DNA of 64,000 nt from Phorcus lineatus (lineage: Eukaryota > Mollusca > Gastropoda > Trochida > Trochidae): NCBI GenBank assembly GCA_921293015.1, contig OV121088.1:6385882-6449881 (forward strand). Direction: 5' to 3'. A program made the translations under genes and the position numbers. The first letter of the stretch is position 1, and the number at the start of each line of letters is the position of its first letter. Shown one piece after another: positions 37,674 to 48,339 of the stretch. Under the pieces are notes generated by a model. It was not told where the DNA came from. It worked only from the letters and a program-made list of their open reading frames with translations, and searched no databases.

Positions 37674-39414
37674 TTTATTGCAATAAAGATATAAAAAAAC
37701 ATTCATGGAAGGTTAAAATATTTACAAGGTAAAGTGTAAGTGTGAATTGTTGGTGGTTCATAGTTTATACCGATCTTTTAAATACTCCTCCTACTATATA
37801 CATACTTTCGAAGAATTAATTAATTTTCAAACGAGTAATAATAAAAAATAAGTTTAGAATTGAATTGACCTTTTATGAAATCTCTCAACTTTATTTGAAG
37901 GCAGGATAATTATTTTCATATCTTCATTAAAACGATTATTTTATGACAGCTATAAATATATATGAAGGATTGTTTAGAAATGCATTTAAATATTCACTGA
38001 AAAATTAACAATCTACAACCGTGTAAAATATAAAAGTTCACCCTGTTCACATTTCAGGTGTTTTGGCGTGGCCTTTATTCTGAAACAGAATAATAGATAA
38101 TTGTTATAAATAAAACAATTGTATAGATACATAAGATATTCATATGAGTACATGAAATTGAGAAAAAATCAATCTTCCAAAGTTAATTCTAGTATTTTCG
38201 CAAGCATACATATCAATTAAGGAAAGTAGTTAACAACACAATTGCTTTATTGATTGACTCTGTTAAGTGGACGGAAGTCACCAATCAATCTGTATGCTTA
38301 TTTAACAATTGAAAGTACTTACTGTGATGATGTGGCCTCTCCCTTTAAAGCCTCCTTGCTTCACTGAACACCTTAGAAAAACAAATTATATGTCAAAGTC
38401 TTATCTTATCTTAAAGTTAATCTTCTAAATATTGACATAAGTCAAGCAGATTTTTAAAAATCAATTGTTTCATTTCTATCTAGCAAACTGATATCTTTTT
38501 ACTTTAAAAAACTCATTTTACTATATTCTTATAAGTTGATTAAGGCAAAACCATTAAGTTTGAGACTTGCACATTTAAATAGTATCCAAAGAGAAAACCC
38601 CACTTAGTTGAAATCGAATTTGAAATAAATCAATAGTTTAATTACTGATAACGTTTTTTCATCTTGTTGAAAGTCTACTTATTGACAGAAAACCTACATA
38701 CTATAGATGGAAACAAATAGATATAGTATAAATTGACAGAAATATGAAATCCGAAACTAAATTCTTGTTCTAAGTCAAATCAATTGATGTCAAGTACTCC
38801 CATATTACAAGACAGTTACATTCGATTAAACATATCAATCAATTTAAACAACCAATTGACTTGGCTGCACTACCTATTGAATTCTCCAATCTAAACAGTT
38901 CAGTAGTATACTGCTTGATTATTCAAGAATTAGGTCAGCATGCTGACTGTGACATTACCTGTTGCATAATCCACTTCCTTTGTCTAAGCTCACGGCTGTC
39001 ATGGTTCAGTGCACCCTTGTGTAAACAATGTCATATCTTCAGCTGAAAATTGTTAAATAAAGGGAACTTAGTGACCCATCTATATACAGGTAGACACAAT
39101 ATAATAACTTGATGGCAATGAACATTTAAAATTTCTTATAAAACACACCAATCAATGTAGTTTGTCAGTTAAAAACACTCATCAGTTCTACTGAGTGTGA
39201 AGCCAACTTTTCAGAAATGACTTATTCAGCTCTTTCACGGAAGTTTAAACACAGTTTATAAGAGCAATTTAAGTGATTTTGATGCAGTAATGGGGTACTT
39301 ACTTTGGTATCCTTTACTGTAGAACTGCCTTTGAACCTTTTACTCAGCTGTGAAATTATATACAGTCGTTTATGATGATGGCGGCCATGTTTGTCTCCTT
39401 CATTAGTGAATGTC
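37674..39414 (-). pseudogene. Exon-like pieces inside the CACTA-type element, unknown origin
   Basis: Minus-strand candidates with good splice signals: 39414-39303 (acceptor ACACAG, donor AAA|GTAAGTACC; open frame includes DKHGRHHHKRLYIISQLSKR), 39042-38959 (acceptor TTTTCAG, donor CAG|GTAATG; HDSRELRQRKWIMQQ with one upstream TGA), 38371-38323 (acceptor TTCTAAG, donor ACA|GTAAGTAC) and 38079-38047 (acceptor CTGTTTCAG, NKGHAKTPEM then TGA). AATAAA lies downstream at 37679-37674. The first two join in phase 0 but the second contains a stop; the third does not continue that phase. I recognise no family. Either this is decayed transposon-encoded protein or captured host exons, as CACTA elements are known to carry. 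Confidence 0.35.
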
Positions 39415-40001
39415 CTGTGTCCGGTCAGGCCAGGTGTCAAGCAGGAAGTGTTATGCAATAGCCAGTTGAAGTGATTAGAGGTTTTTGTCTAGCCTCATTA
39501 GGAGTGAAGTGAAATGTATTACTGTTGTAGAGATACGAAAAAGGTGATTGTATACTAACAGAAGTGTATTCGAAAGAGTTATGTTCAAGGATTGTGATAA
39601 AAAAACGTATTCTTCTTAGTTTTTTTCGTAATGTTATATAACATTCCATGAAAATCTTTTGAAATAAAATATGGAAATACGTATCAAGACCAAGATATTA
39701 AGAATTTATTTTTCTATTAGATGGATGCTGATGCAAATATTAACCCAAATGTCAAATTGTTTGTTTCCTAAAGTAACTTGTTTACATAATTTTTGATCAT
39801 GTTTAGTTAATAATTGATATAATTACAAATTAAATACGAAGATGAGTGAATAAACTATCGAAATGATATTGAATCTATAAAAATAAAACCTTTACTATCA
39901 GGTTTTCTGTATGAGCAATTAATCTGATGATTCAAAAGAAGAAAAGAGGACATCAGCTCTGAATGTTGTGATAGACAACCCGACACAATACGAGTTTACA
40001 T

Positions 40002-40445
40002 TTAAAGGGCCACTCTGTGATTTTCATAACTTATAATTTACCTTTGATACTAACCTAAATGTCATATGTGGTGATATAAAATCAAAACATCTTAACTTTT
40101 AATGTCCAAATAACATATGTTTGACAAATACTGGTTTTCCATGCAAATGTAAAACAGCCTTATAAATGCACACAGTTATATAACCTGACAAATGCTATCA
40201 ACTCCTAACTGCCTTTCTGGCTGTTTTAGATAAGTTTCCAAAATTACGTTTGACTGTTTGACGCGCGCCACTGTCCGGTTTTCGATCATAATTCCGACGT
40301 TTTTCCTTCATATTGTCACTGTAAAAAACTACTAAGCTTTAAAATATGTATTTTTGGTAACAGTCGATGCTATACGATCAAATGACCCATTGATTAAGTT
40401 TGGCATATATGATTCCAACAACTCACGGAGTGGCTCTAAGAATAA
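40002..40445 (-). mobile_element. MITE nested in the CACTA-type element
   Basis: The ends form an imperfect inverted repeat (AAAGGGCCACTCTGTGA against GTGAGTGGCTC-type sequence: ACTCACGGAGTGGCTCT). The interior matches the reverse complement of 8908-9378. TTAA is present at the left edge; the right edge reads TAAGAA. This is the more complete of the two copies in the window, about 444 bp and non-coding. Confidence 0.7.
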
Positions 40446-41584
40446 AAGATCTATTAGGGAAACTAATAAGCTATAGCGCTTACCAACAATGCCTATCGTA
40501 CTGTATTTATAACGAGTCACACTAAGGTAATCAATCTAAAGTATTATTTGGCAAATGTGCATGCATTCCGGTTTTAAAACCTATTCTATAAGACCAGAAA
40601 TATTCAATGCAAATGTGCTTACGAAATCAAGTATTTTTAAGAAACATTATTTCTTCCTTACTTATCAGTTAAGAGATTAACGTTAACTCAAAAGCTGTAC
40701 AAATTAATCATAGAGTTTTATTTCTCTATGCCTACTTCAGTCGTGTTAATGTTTTCATTATTGATTGCAAGTAAAGAATAATACGTACTTAATTGCATCG
40801 ATAGAAATCTAAAGTGAGTGCCTATACCCTTATATGCCTTGAAATAGCAGAGTTGAGTCCAAAAAATCCTGCTTTAGTGCATTTCAGTCATTTCCTAAGC
40901 AACCAAACTCATCTTCACGTTATTGACCCATGAGAATGTGAGAATTGATTATCTGATTTCTAATCTGAATTTTCAATTTGAAATAACATCAATTTGAGTA
41001 ACTGTTGTCCATTACTAAACAAACAACCAAATCTGTTTGCAACTTATTGGCTGATAAAGGGATTTAGCTAACAAGGTAACAATCAACAATCACGACTATT
41101 TATCGTGGTGGACAGTTGATACTTTTTCTCTTCATATTTCATTGGTCCATTAATAAATTGAAGGCACCGCCCATCTCCATTAATATAACCAATTACTGTT
41201 CATGTCAAAAACATTCACTTTAATCCTTTTATATATGTAGATGTAATGTAAATTTCTTATTACGACGATAACATTTATTCATATCAGAGTAAAGAAAGCC
41301 ATCTATTCTAAGAAATTAAACATATAGAGAAAATGTGTGTTCATGTGTAAAATTTGGTGCATTGTTTTTATCTTGCCTATTAAGTCCTGACCGTTGATGT
41401 TAATGATTTGTTAAAGATCATAATATGATGGAAAACAGTTTCACTCCTTCAAGAGGATTTGTTGTTAAACATGCCGCAAAGTAGCAGAAGTATTGAAACT
41501 TTGAAGATGTTTTGTAAGGGTTAATCTTAAATCCAAGATCCTGAAATGAACAGTAATAGTAAAGATACGCTCAACCATTGTATC

Positions 41585-42019
41585 TTGTTGGTTTCCATTC
41601 CGGAAATATATAAAACCTGAATGCCAAATGGATTCCAACAGGAAACCAAGTTACTAAGTTTCCGTGGATGGATACCAAGTGGATGCCAGACTACTCAAAT
41701 ACATATGCTTTTGAAAAAACTAAATAATTTGTCAATCTATTCATTTTAAGTTCAAAACAAGATTAGAAACCAACATGAAACTTAACCTTATGGTTTCATG
41801 TTAGTTTCCGTTCAATGAAATCGTCATTTGCACTTTCCAGAAATGGAAACCAACTGGATACTCATGACCACAGTTTCATGTTTGTTTCCATATATGGATA
41901 TATAACAAATCAAAGAATCCAAAATGGATTTTAGCTGGAAACCAAGTTACTTAGTTTCAGTGAATGGATACCAACTGGATACCCCAATTACCCACTTTCC
42001 TGCTGGTTTCCAGAATTCA
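41585..42019 (+). repeat. Right subterminal GGAAACCA/TGGATACC repeats
   Basis: Irregularly spaced copies of GGAAACCAAGTTACT, GGATACCAACTGGATA and GTTTCATGTT.GTTTCC occur in both orientations. They mirror the motif content of the left 36931-37440 region, although the tight 35-bp array is absent, so the two ends are asymmetric. Confidence 0.8.
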
Positions 42020-42043
42020 GGAAACCAAGTCATTTTTGTAGTG
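42020..42043 (-). repeat. CACTA-type right terminal inverted repeat
   Basis: Reverse complement of the left end, closing in TTTTTGTAGTG and followed by the ATT target duplication. Confidence 0.95.
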
Positions 42044-42448
42044 ATTTGTACTTTTACTTTTTCTTTTATTGAAAATACGAAAATATTTAAGCTGGCTCAT
42101 AAACAGAAATTGCAGCAACTTAAAGAATAACATTTAGAAAACATTTCATGCATTTAGTAATCTTATATTTTTGAGTGAATAACTTTTGGTCAAAATGTAG
42201 AAAATTGAAAACATGATTTTTTTCTAGAGACATCACATTGATTTTTCTCCTAGTTTTAATTTCGTAACACATTAATCAAATATCATATGCCCTAAAAGCA
42301 TTGAATGATAAATATAAGTTAAAAAGTGCTTCGATCTCATCAGAGATTCTTTGGTGTAGTAGTTACAAAGTTGATGTGACAAAAAAGATATGTCTTGGAA
42401 CACTTACAGTGATGAATTTCGTCAAAGGCATTTAGGCGTTGGTGTAGT

Positions 42449-42541
42449 GATACAAGACAATGTTATGGATGACAACTTCTTTATTTATTTTCACTAATTA
42501 AATAAAAATGTTGTCATCCATAAATTTGTTTTGTATCAGTT
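42449..42541. mobile_element. Small foldback element
   Basis: TTATGGATGACAAC pairs with GTTGTCATCCATAA. The match extends outward, with a few mismatches, to TGATACAA / TTGTATCA, giving about 30-bp arms around an AT-rich loop. It ends just upstream of the Tigger remnant. No target duplication was defined. Confidence 0.7.
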
Positions 42542-42663
42542 ATAGTGATTGTGAAAGCAGAAATTATGTATTGACGTGTATAACAAGAAAACACATCACA
42601 AAGACTTGTAAGTGAGTTCAAATTCAGATTTTTGGCATTTTGCATCTTTTTTCTTGTCACAAG

Positions 42664-42927
42664 ATGGCGGGTAAACGTAAAGCTATCACTTTTGATACTA
42701 AACTTCGTATCATAGAGGCCGTTGATTTGGGTGTAAAATCTAAGAAAAACATCGCTTTGGACTTTGATATTCCAAAATCTACTTTGAGTGGCATCATTAA
42801 GAATCGCGAAGTGTTTGATTCCCTCGCAGATGTATGTCAAGCTGTCGACAAAATGAAGAAGGCCAAACGAGGTATGCAAACGAAGATTGCAGACTTTGTC
42901 AAACGTACTAGTGCTATGGATATGTAA
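42664..42927 (+). CDS. Tigger/pogo-type CENP-B-like DNA-binding protein, internally deleted
   Basis: The start chosen is MAGK at 42664, because an in-frame ATG at 42640 lies in non-conserved flank. The 87-residue product begins with KRKAITFDTKLRIIEAVDLG and continues to IPKSTLSGIIKNRE. This is the N-terminal helix-turn-helix of CENP-B/pogo transposases, which binds transposon ends. Full Tigger transposases are several hundred residues with a second helix-turn-helix and a DDE domain; both are absent. The C-terminus, KRGMQTKIADFVKRTS, resembles the basic 'ITDFF' tail of full-length Tigger proteins, so head and tail appear joined by a large in-frame internal deletion. The frame is intact. The right inverted end lies at 43060-43130; the left one is missing. 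It could be an inert deletion derivative or a small DNA-binding peptide. Confidence 0.8.
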   Translation: MAGKRKAITFDTKLRIIEAVDLGVKSKKNIALDFDIPKSTLSGIIKNREVFDSLADVCQAVDKMKKAKRGMQTKIADFVKRTSAMDM

Positions 42928-43059
42928 TTGTAAAAACTTTATCGTGCTCCTTGATCCTCCAGAATAAAGATATGAAGTGCAGTATAATTTATCTTTGTTA
43001 TTTTTGTGTTTAGACATGTACGTTTTCATTTTGATAATCCAAGATGGCTGCCAAACGTG

Positions 43060-43130
43060 AGTAGCGAACACCGGATATAGCGAACTAGATTCGCTGGTCC
43101 CTTGGAGTTCGTTATATCCGAGTTCTACTG
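43060..43130 (-). repeat. Tigger-type right terminal inverted repeat
   Basis: Read on the minus strand it begins CAGTAGAACTCGGATATAAC and continues with GAACTCCAAGGGACCAGCGAA, a typical Tigger/pogo end. TA follows at 43131-43132, the expected target dinucleotide. The homologous site in block Q (about 45530-45600) lacks the Tigger sequence. The matching left end was not found. Confidence 0.8.
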
Positions 43131-43685
43131 TATTTATGCACAATATTGACATTGTAAAAATACTTAACAATGATACGGGTATTGCTTCGTTACTAATCGC
43201 ATTTTATTTTGAATTTTCAGAAAAATAGCAATCATGAAAATATAGTTATCATGAAGATGCATGTAGCTTAAAATTATTCACTCAAAGTTCCAATTTCTTA
43301 CATATTGAATTCGGGATATTAACGATAATGCTGTAAAATATGGCCAAGATAAATAGCAAATGAGACAGCAAATCAACCTTCTTGAACATCATTCGACAAA
43401 GTAGGGATCGCGACTACATCTGTTTATCGTCAGTTTTACAGAACGAGGCATAAATAATGAAATGGTCACGTCCTTCAAAAGAGTGTTTTATCAATCTTAA
43501 TGTCATCTATACAGGATAGCATTCGTGTCGTGTTCTCCATTTGTAAACATTTTTATTCGGAGGAAGATGAGAGTAGGTTTCTAGGGTGTCAACTTGGTGG
43601 CCCTTATCATTGGTCACATGATCACCAAATCTACAACTTTTATCCAAAACAAAAACTCATACATACATATCTGTAATTTAAAGAA

Positions 43686-44574
43686 AGGCTTGCTCAAAGA
43701 CTGAACAGAGCTGAACGCAACAACGCAGACTGCAAGCAGGAGCGACGCAGCGAGATGTTGCAACACACTTTGGTGTGTACATGCCCAGACAGACCATCTC
43801 TTCATTGTGGACCCGTTTCAACACCTGAAAGAGCGTTGATGATAGGCCAAGGTCAGACAGACCAAGGGTAAGTACAAGGGCCCAAGATCGGTACATCCGA
43901 CTGCTCCACCTTCGGGAACGCACCAGGACAGCAACGTCAACAACAACGCAGATACCAGGCCTGCGTTGAATTTCCGACCAAACGGTACGCAACAGGCTGA
44001 GACAGGCTGAACTTTTTCCACGACGACCGGTTGGACGTCCCGTTTTCTGCTTCGATGAAGTGATGGACGAGCACGTATACCAACGTTATGCTGCCAACTG
44101 TGTTCAGGAGGTTGTCCCATTTGGAGGTGGTCAGTGTCATGGTGTGGGCCGGCATTCGTCACTGTGTTAGGACACCCCTTGTGCATGTTGTGGGTAACCT
44201 CACAGGAGTACGGTACTTGATCCTACAGCCTTACTTTATTCCTCACGTCAACGTCCATGGTGCTCTCTTTCAACAGGACAATGCTCGACCACATGTTGCA
44301 CGTGTTTGTCAAGACTTTTTACAGCATAACAATGTCCAGACATTGCCATGGCTAGCCAGGTCACCAGATTTGTCACCAATTGAGCATCCCTGGGACGAAC
44401 TGGATCGAAGCGTGCGCAGTAGGAATCCACCACCCCAAACACTCCCAGGACTTCTTGCAGCACTTCAGCACGAATAGCAGAACATTCCACAGGCTGATTG
44501 ACAACTTGATTGCATCCATGGGTCGTCGGTGCCAAGCAATAATCAATGCCAATGGTGGCCATACCCGATACTGA
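43686..44574 (+). pseudogene. Tc1-like (DD34E) transposase pseudogene
   Basis: The N-terminal helix-turn-helix is visible (LQAGATQRDVATHFGV, TISSLWTRF), followed by RAQDRYIRLLHLRERT and ISDQTVRNRLR from the second DNA-binding subdomain. Next comes MVWAGI, then FQQDNARPHVARV with the second catalytic Asp and SPDLSPIEHPWDELDR with the Glu, 34 residues apart (DD34E). The last part ends INANGGHTRY at the natural stop (44572-44574). The segment around the first catalytic Asp is deleted near 44040. Frameshifts or stops lie near 43828, 43970, 44130 and 44475. GC content is clearly higher than the surroundings. It sits near the right edge of block R. Terminal repeats were not identified. Confidence 0.9.
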
Positions 44575-45400
44575 CATTTGTGCAGCCCTGTGATGTTGAA
44601 ACACTTGCACACCTGTGCATTTCAAGATCATGCTTATTCTGAATAAAATTTACTAAACAGAGATCTTAAAACAGCGTTTTAGTTTTCATTTCAATGTTTA
44701 ACTTGCATATGTGGTCTTTATATTGAACTTTGAAAGTCAGTGTCAAGTTTCTTTTTTGAAGAGTTTATGTACATAGAGAATCCGAGGCTTGCCAGGAGAC
44801 AAAAATTTACTCGTTTGTATCAGGGATTTTACTTAAACAATTTTGATTAAACCGTTTACAAAGTTAAACCTAATACCGCATGTTAAGGAAATGGTTTTGT
44901 CATAGTACGTAGAACACATGTAAATATCGAATCGTTTTAAAATATAGCAAACAAAGACAACAACATCCCTGGGAAGCAAATAGATGACTCTAACTTTAAA
45001 CCACTATTACGTAGTAAGAGGGATTATGACGTCAGAAGCCTCACGAAATGATGTCTTTGTTTTGTTGCCGTATTCGAAGAAATGCTGCTGCATGCTCAGT
45101 AGCGGAAAGCTTAGTTACGCTGATTTGTCACTCATCATTTTTATTTTGTACAAAATATGACATATAAGTAAATTAATTTGCTATTTTCGTGTGAACTCAA
45201 AACAAATACGTTTAATTACTTTTTGAAACAGATCAATCCCACTTAAAAGCAGACTATCTACTCTGAACTAACCAATCGGAGAGTCGGAAATAAATGTCTG
45301 TATTGATACATTGTAAACTAATTTCAGGTAGCAACTTCAATCGTGAATTGATACTCTGTGAATCGGACAAAACAACCAAAAAAAATCGAGTATCCGGCAC
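44575..45400. other. Non-coding stretch, nothing recognised
   Basis: No protein motif or terminal repeat was seen. It may include the right flank of the Tc1-like copy up to about 44660. Confidence 0.5.
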
Positions 45401-47040
45401 TTTCATTGTAAAATTTCTTCGGCAAAATATATATATTGGTACAGAGAGAAGTTGTAACGGTTAGAACATAAATTATGTATTGGATTTGTATAACAATAAA
45501 GCATATCATAGAGGCTTGTAAGTTACATGTTGGACATTTTGCATATAATTTGTCACGCGATGGATATCGCAAATATGTTTAACAACGCAATGGGTACGGA
45601 TTTTGCTTTGTTTTGAATTTTACAGAAAATTAGTAATCAAGAAAAAGTAGTTATCATGAAGGTGTTGTTTTCCTTTTTATAGCTACCATACAGCTCCAAA
45701 TAGTTTAGTACTAATTTGAATTTTTCTATAACCCGTAAAGAATATAAAAAAACAAATGCTGTATAACATGTTAAAGATAGTAAGTTTACGATGGGTGAAA
45801 CCGAAAATCAATGTTTCTCATACAATGACACCATTAGACAAAGTAGGGAACCTAACTTCATTGAGAATTGTCTCAGTAAAGCTGTTAACATGTGATTTAT
45901 ATATGCCATCGTTGTGACTTGTGCCTTTATTACTTACGTGAACATTTACCACATGGACCTCTAAATCAGCAGTATTTTGTGTGATTATTTTTTTCACATG
46001 GCTTTTTCTGCTTCCATGTCAACACATGTCAGTGTTCAATTTTTAGCACAGTAGGATAATATATGGTCACACGTTATTCATTTAGAAATACTTGCATGAT
46101 GACTTACCCAACAAGCAAGTGCAAAGAATGAGCAAGTGACTTATTGATTACTGCGTTTAGATAGATAGCAGAGGAAACAGAAAATCAATGTTGCTCATAC
46201 AATAACATCATTAGACAAAGTAGGGAACTAAACTTCATCTGCCTATCGTCAGTTCTCAAGAACGTTACATTAATCATCAAACGACTACATCCATACCATA
46301 CCAAACCGCAGATCCTTGTTTAATCAATCTTAAAATCATCATCCAAGGATTTCACCTGCGACTCGAGGTGCATTCCTGACATTGTGAAATGAATGATCAA
46401 CCAATAGTCACGCTCAAATAAAAAAGCCCATACCTGTTTAACAAAGAATATTCGTAACAGAGGACGATATGTTTGTCTCCTTTGGGGATATGAGAAATAT
46501 CAATATTCCTATTATTTTTCATGTATTTTGAGATTAAACAAAACATTCTCAAAAACAATGATAAAAAGTCAAAGGCCATAAAACGATTTTTGTTGATTTG
46601 CATAATCAGTGACATGTTTATATGAATTTACGCATGAAGGGAATACAGAATGGTGCCAGTTTTTATCAACGACAAATCAATGTGTTAACATCCACAAAAC
46701 CTGAGGAAATGCTGGAAATGTCAGAGGGTTTTAGGTTTAGGTTTTAGGTATCATTTTCTTAATAACATTTAACACTGAACATTTTTCATGGTCACACCGA
46801 CAGCAAATCTACACTCGTTGCTACAGAATGAGGATGATATAATTCTATTAGTATTCGAAATTGACATGGTCTAGATCAAAAAGTCTTGTCAGAAATTTAT
46901 TTGTACGAAAACGCCTGTGATTATATAGATATATCTGTTCAGCGTTGAATTATATGATAATAACAGCCTGTGCAAATGAGTGAAAACGACAAGTCTATTT
47001 TATTCATTCTATTTTCTTTGTAAAAGATTGTACTCATATG

Positions 47041-47191
47041 TTTCACCTTTTAAAGGTGTCTTTAATTCCGATGCAGATGTATGTAAAGAATTCTCATGCA
47101 CAGAATCAGATTCTATTTCTCAGTCAAAAACTGGTTGTGTTTTAAACTCTTGTCATCTACACAAATACTGTTCCTTCATCCTTCATGGAAG
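47041..47191 (+). CDS. Exon-like cysteine-rich ORF in block Q, uncertain
   Basis: The frame includes VCKEFSC, then CVLNSCHLHKYC and ends FILHGR before TAA. The sequence has acceptor-like CCGATGCAG upstream and GGAAG|GTAATA as donor. Five cysteines in about 25 residues suggest a secreted or extracellular module, but no family was recognised. The aligned part of block P (30130-30310) has stops in the equivalent frame, so no purifying selection is visible there. It may be a decayed exon of an old duplicated gene or chance. Confidence 0.2.
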
Positions 47192-47260
47192 GTAATAAAC
47201 ATAAGCAGAAAACTTTTAGTAATTCGTATCATAATGTGCTGCATATTCCATGACATTTAC

Positions 47261-47483
47261 TGTTCTACACGCAGTCAGGTTTGGGTGCAATGCTAAACTG
47301 AATTTCAGCGCAGTACCACCCATGGTTAGATAGTTCCAGCTTCCAGATGCTCGCAGGTTTCGCCGCAATGCAAAGCCACAATGGTGTTTCGGGCTTTTTC
47401 CCTGCAATAATACTAGCAGCCGCGAAGTGAAATAATCTTGAAAGTGGCGTTAAACACCAACTCACCTCACCTCAGCTCACCTC
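47261..47483 (+). mobile_element. SINE body and tail, CTCACCT-tail family
   Basis: It runs from TGTTCTACACGCAGTCAGGT through CTGAATTTCAGCGCAGTACC, GCAATGCAAAGCCACAATGG, CCCTGCAATAATACTAGCAG and GGCGTTAAACACC to a CTCACCTCACCTC tail. The tRNA-like head is missing. The copies at 51875, 56446, 58770 and 60148 share this order. Confidence 0.85.
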
Positions 47484-48339
47484 CTTGACATTTAGTCACG
47501 ATTTGCAGTTAATTGATTGACATTTTCTACCCCTAGATATGAAAAACAAACGTACAGAATACAAATACCGATGCAGAAAATGTTTGACAACAAACGATAA
47601 AGGGGCAAATCAGAAGCGTTAAGTTTGCATATTGCTTGTTAACGAAAATTGAAACTCGGCTACATTAAACAGTCAATTGGTTAGTAAACGTTGTAGGATG
47701 TAGTTATGAGTACCGTTCTATGAGTCATTATCAGTAATAACAAATAGCCTAGTCAAGAATTATTGATGTTGGTAATTTTGGTAAACAAAATGGTGGTATG
47801 AATAAATGGATATTTAATGGAATTAATCTTACTTGTGAAATGTGAAGATATTTTGGTTTGATGTACTAAGAGTCCTACGGCTGGCAACACATCATTATTT
47901 CTATCCAACAAAAGGGTTTTTTAGAAATACTAACACCTTGCAAACCTATCATACATACCGTTAGTGTACGATGTAATTAATGTTTTGAATCTAATTATAT
48001 TGTAACAAGAAGTTTTACTAATTTTTAAGACTCGATTCATGGCACCTTAAACAATAAATTATTCGTTACATCATGGTGGAATAATGGATCAGTGTATCTA
48101 TATTTATAGTGAGTAGGAATGTCCTGTTAAAGGCTTCCAATCTATCATGAGGCTCGTATTAATGTATTTATGTAATCAGGTGCAAATTCGATATCCGCTG
48201 ACTATTCTTAATGAAAGCTCAAAGTCGTTGTGAATAAATACTTTATGTAAGAGATATCAAAAAATGATTTATAAATGTTAACATTTCACTCTGAAGGCGG
48301 TTTTGGCGGGCTTTCTTATGAACTTTTGTTAAACTTTGG

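Larger units (their letters stand above)
36907..42043. mobile_element. CACTA-type (EnSpm) DNA transposon, 5137 bp, non-autonomous
   Basis: The ends are a perfect 24-bp inverted repeat beginning CACTACAAAAATGACTTGG (36907-36930 and 42020-42043). The flanks are ATT at 36904-36906 and 42044-42046. Two related sites without the insert, at 28740-28750 and 29175-29185, read GATTCCATTTG, so removing the element and one ATT restores the ancestral site. CACTA termini, a 3-bp target duplication and subterminal repetitive DNA are the defining marks of CACTA/EnSpm elements. Both ends carry many GGTTTCCA/GGAAACCA units, expected transposase-binding repeats. No CACTA transposase was recognised. The interior has exon-like minus-strand pieces (38047-39414) and a nested MITE (40002-40445). 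Confidence 0.9.
32281..43560 (+). repeat. Paralogous block R of the large duplication, heavily inserted
   Basis: Ordered matches to block P run from 32290 to 36906 and resume at 42044-42240 after the CACTA-type element. From about 42540 to 43560 the sequence matches block Q 45450-46390: CAGAAATTATGTATTG, TTTTGAATTTTCAGAAAAATAG, AGTTATCATGAAG and ACAAAGTAGGGA blocks are in the same order. Block R therefore links P and Q into one family. It carries the hairpin MITE, the CACTA-type element, a small foldback and the Tigger derivative. Confidence 0.65.
45401..48300 (+). repeat. Paralogous block Q of the large duplication
   Basis: It is collinear with block R (42540-43560) over its first part and with block P (27850-31480) over the rest; pairings are given under block P. 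A local duplication lies inside: GAAAATCAATGTT.CTCATACAAT followed by TTAGACAAAGTAGGGAAC occurs at 45798-45860 and again at 46167-46235, 369 bp apart. A SINE at 47261-47483 is a later insertion. Confidence 0.65.

Noticed and set aside
36907-42043. Interpretation as an LTR retrotransposon
   Set aside because: The ends are inverted, not direct, and there is no primer-binding site, polypurine tract or reverse transcriptase.
42514-43170. Longest ORF of the window, 218 codons on the minus strand
   Set aside because: It runs antisense through the Tigger coding sequence, its inverted end and duplicated flank. It has no known motif and is best explained as a shadow.
43614-44631. Several minus-strand ORFs up to 127 codons
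   Set aside because: They are antisense to the Tc1-like transposase, whose plus-strand motifs are unambiguous; GC-rich coding DNA often leaves antisense frames open.
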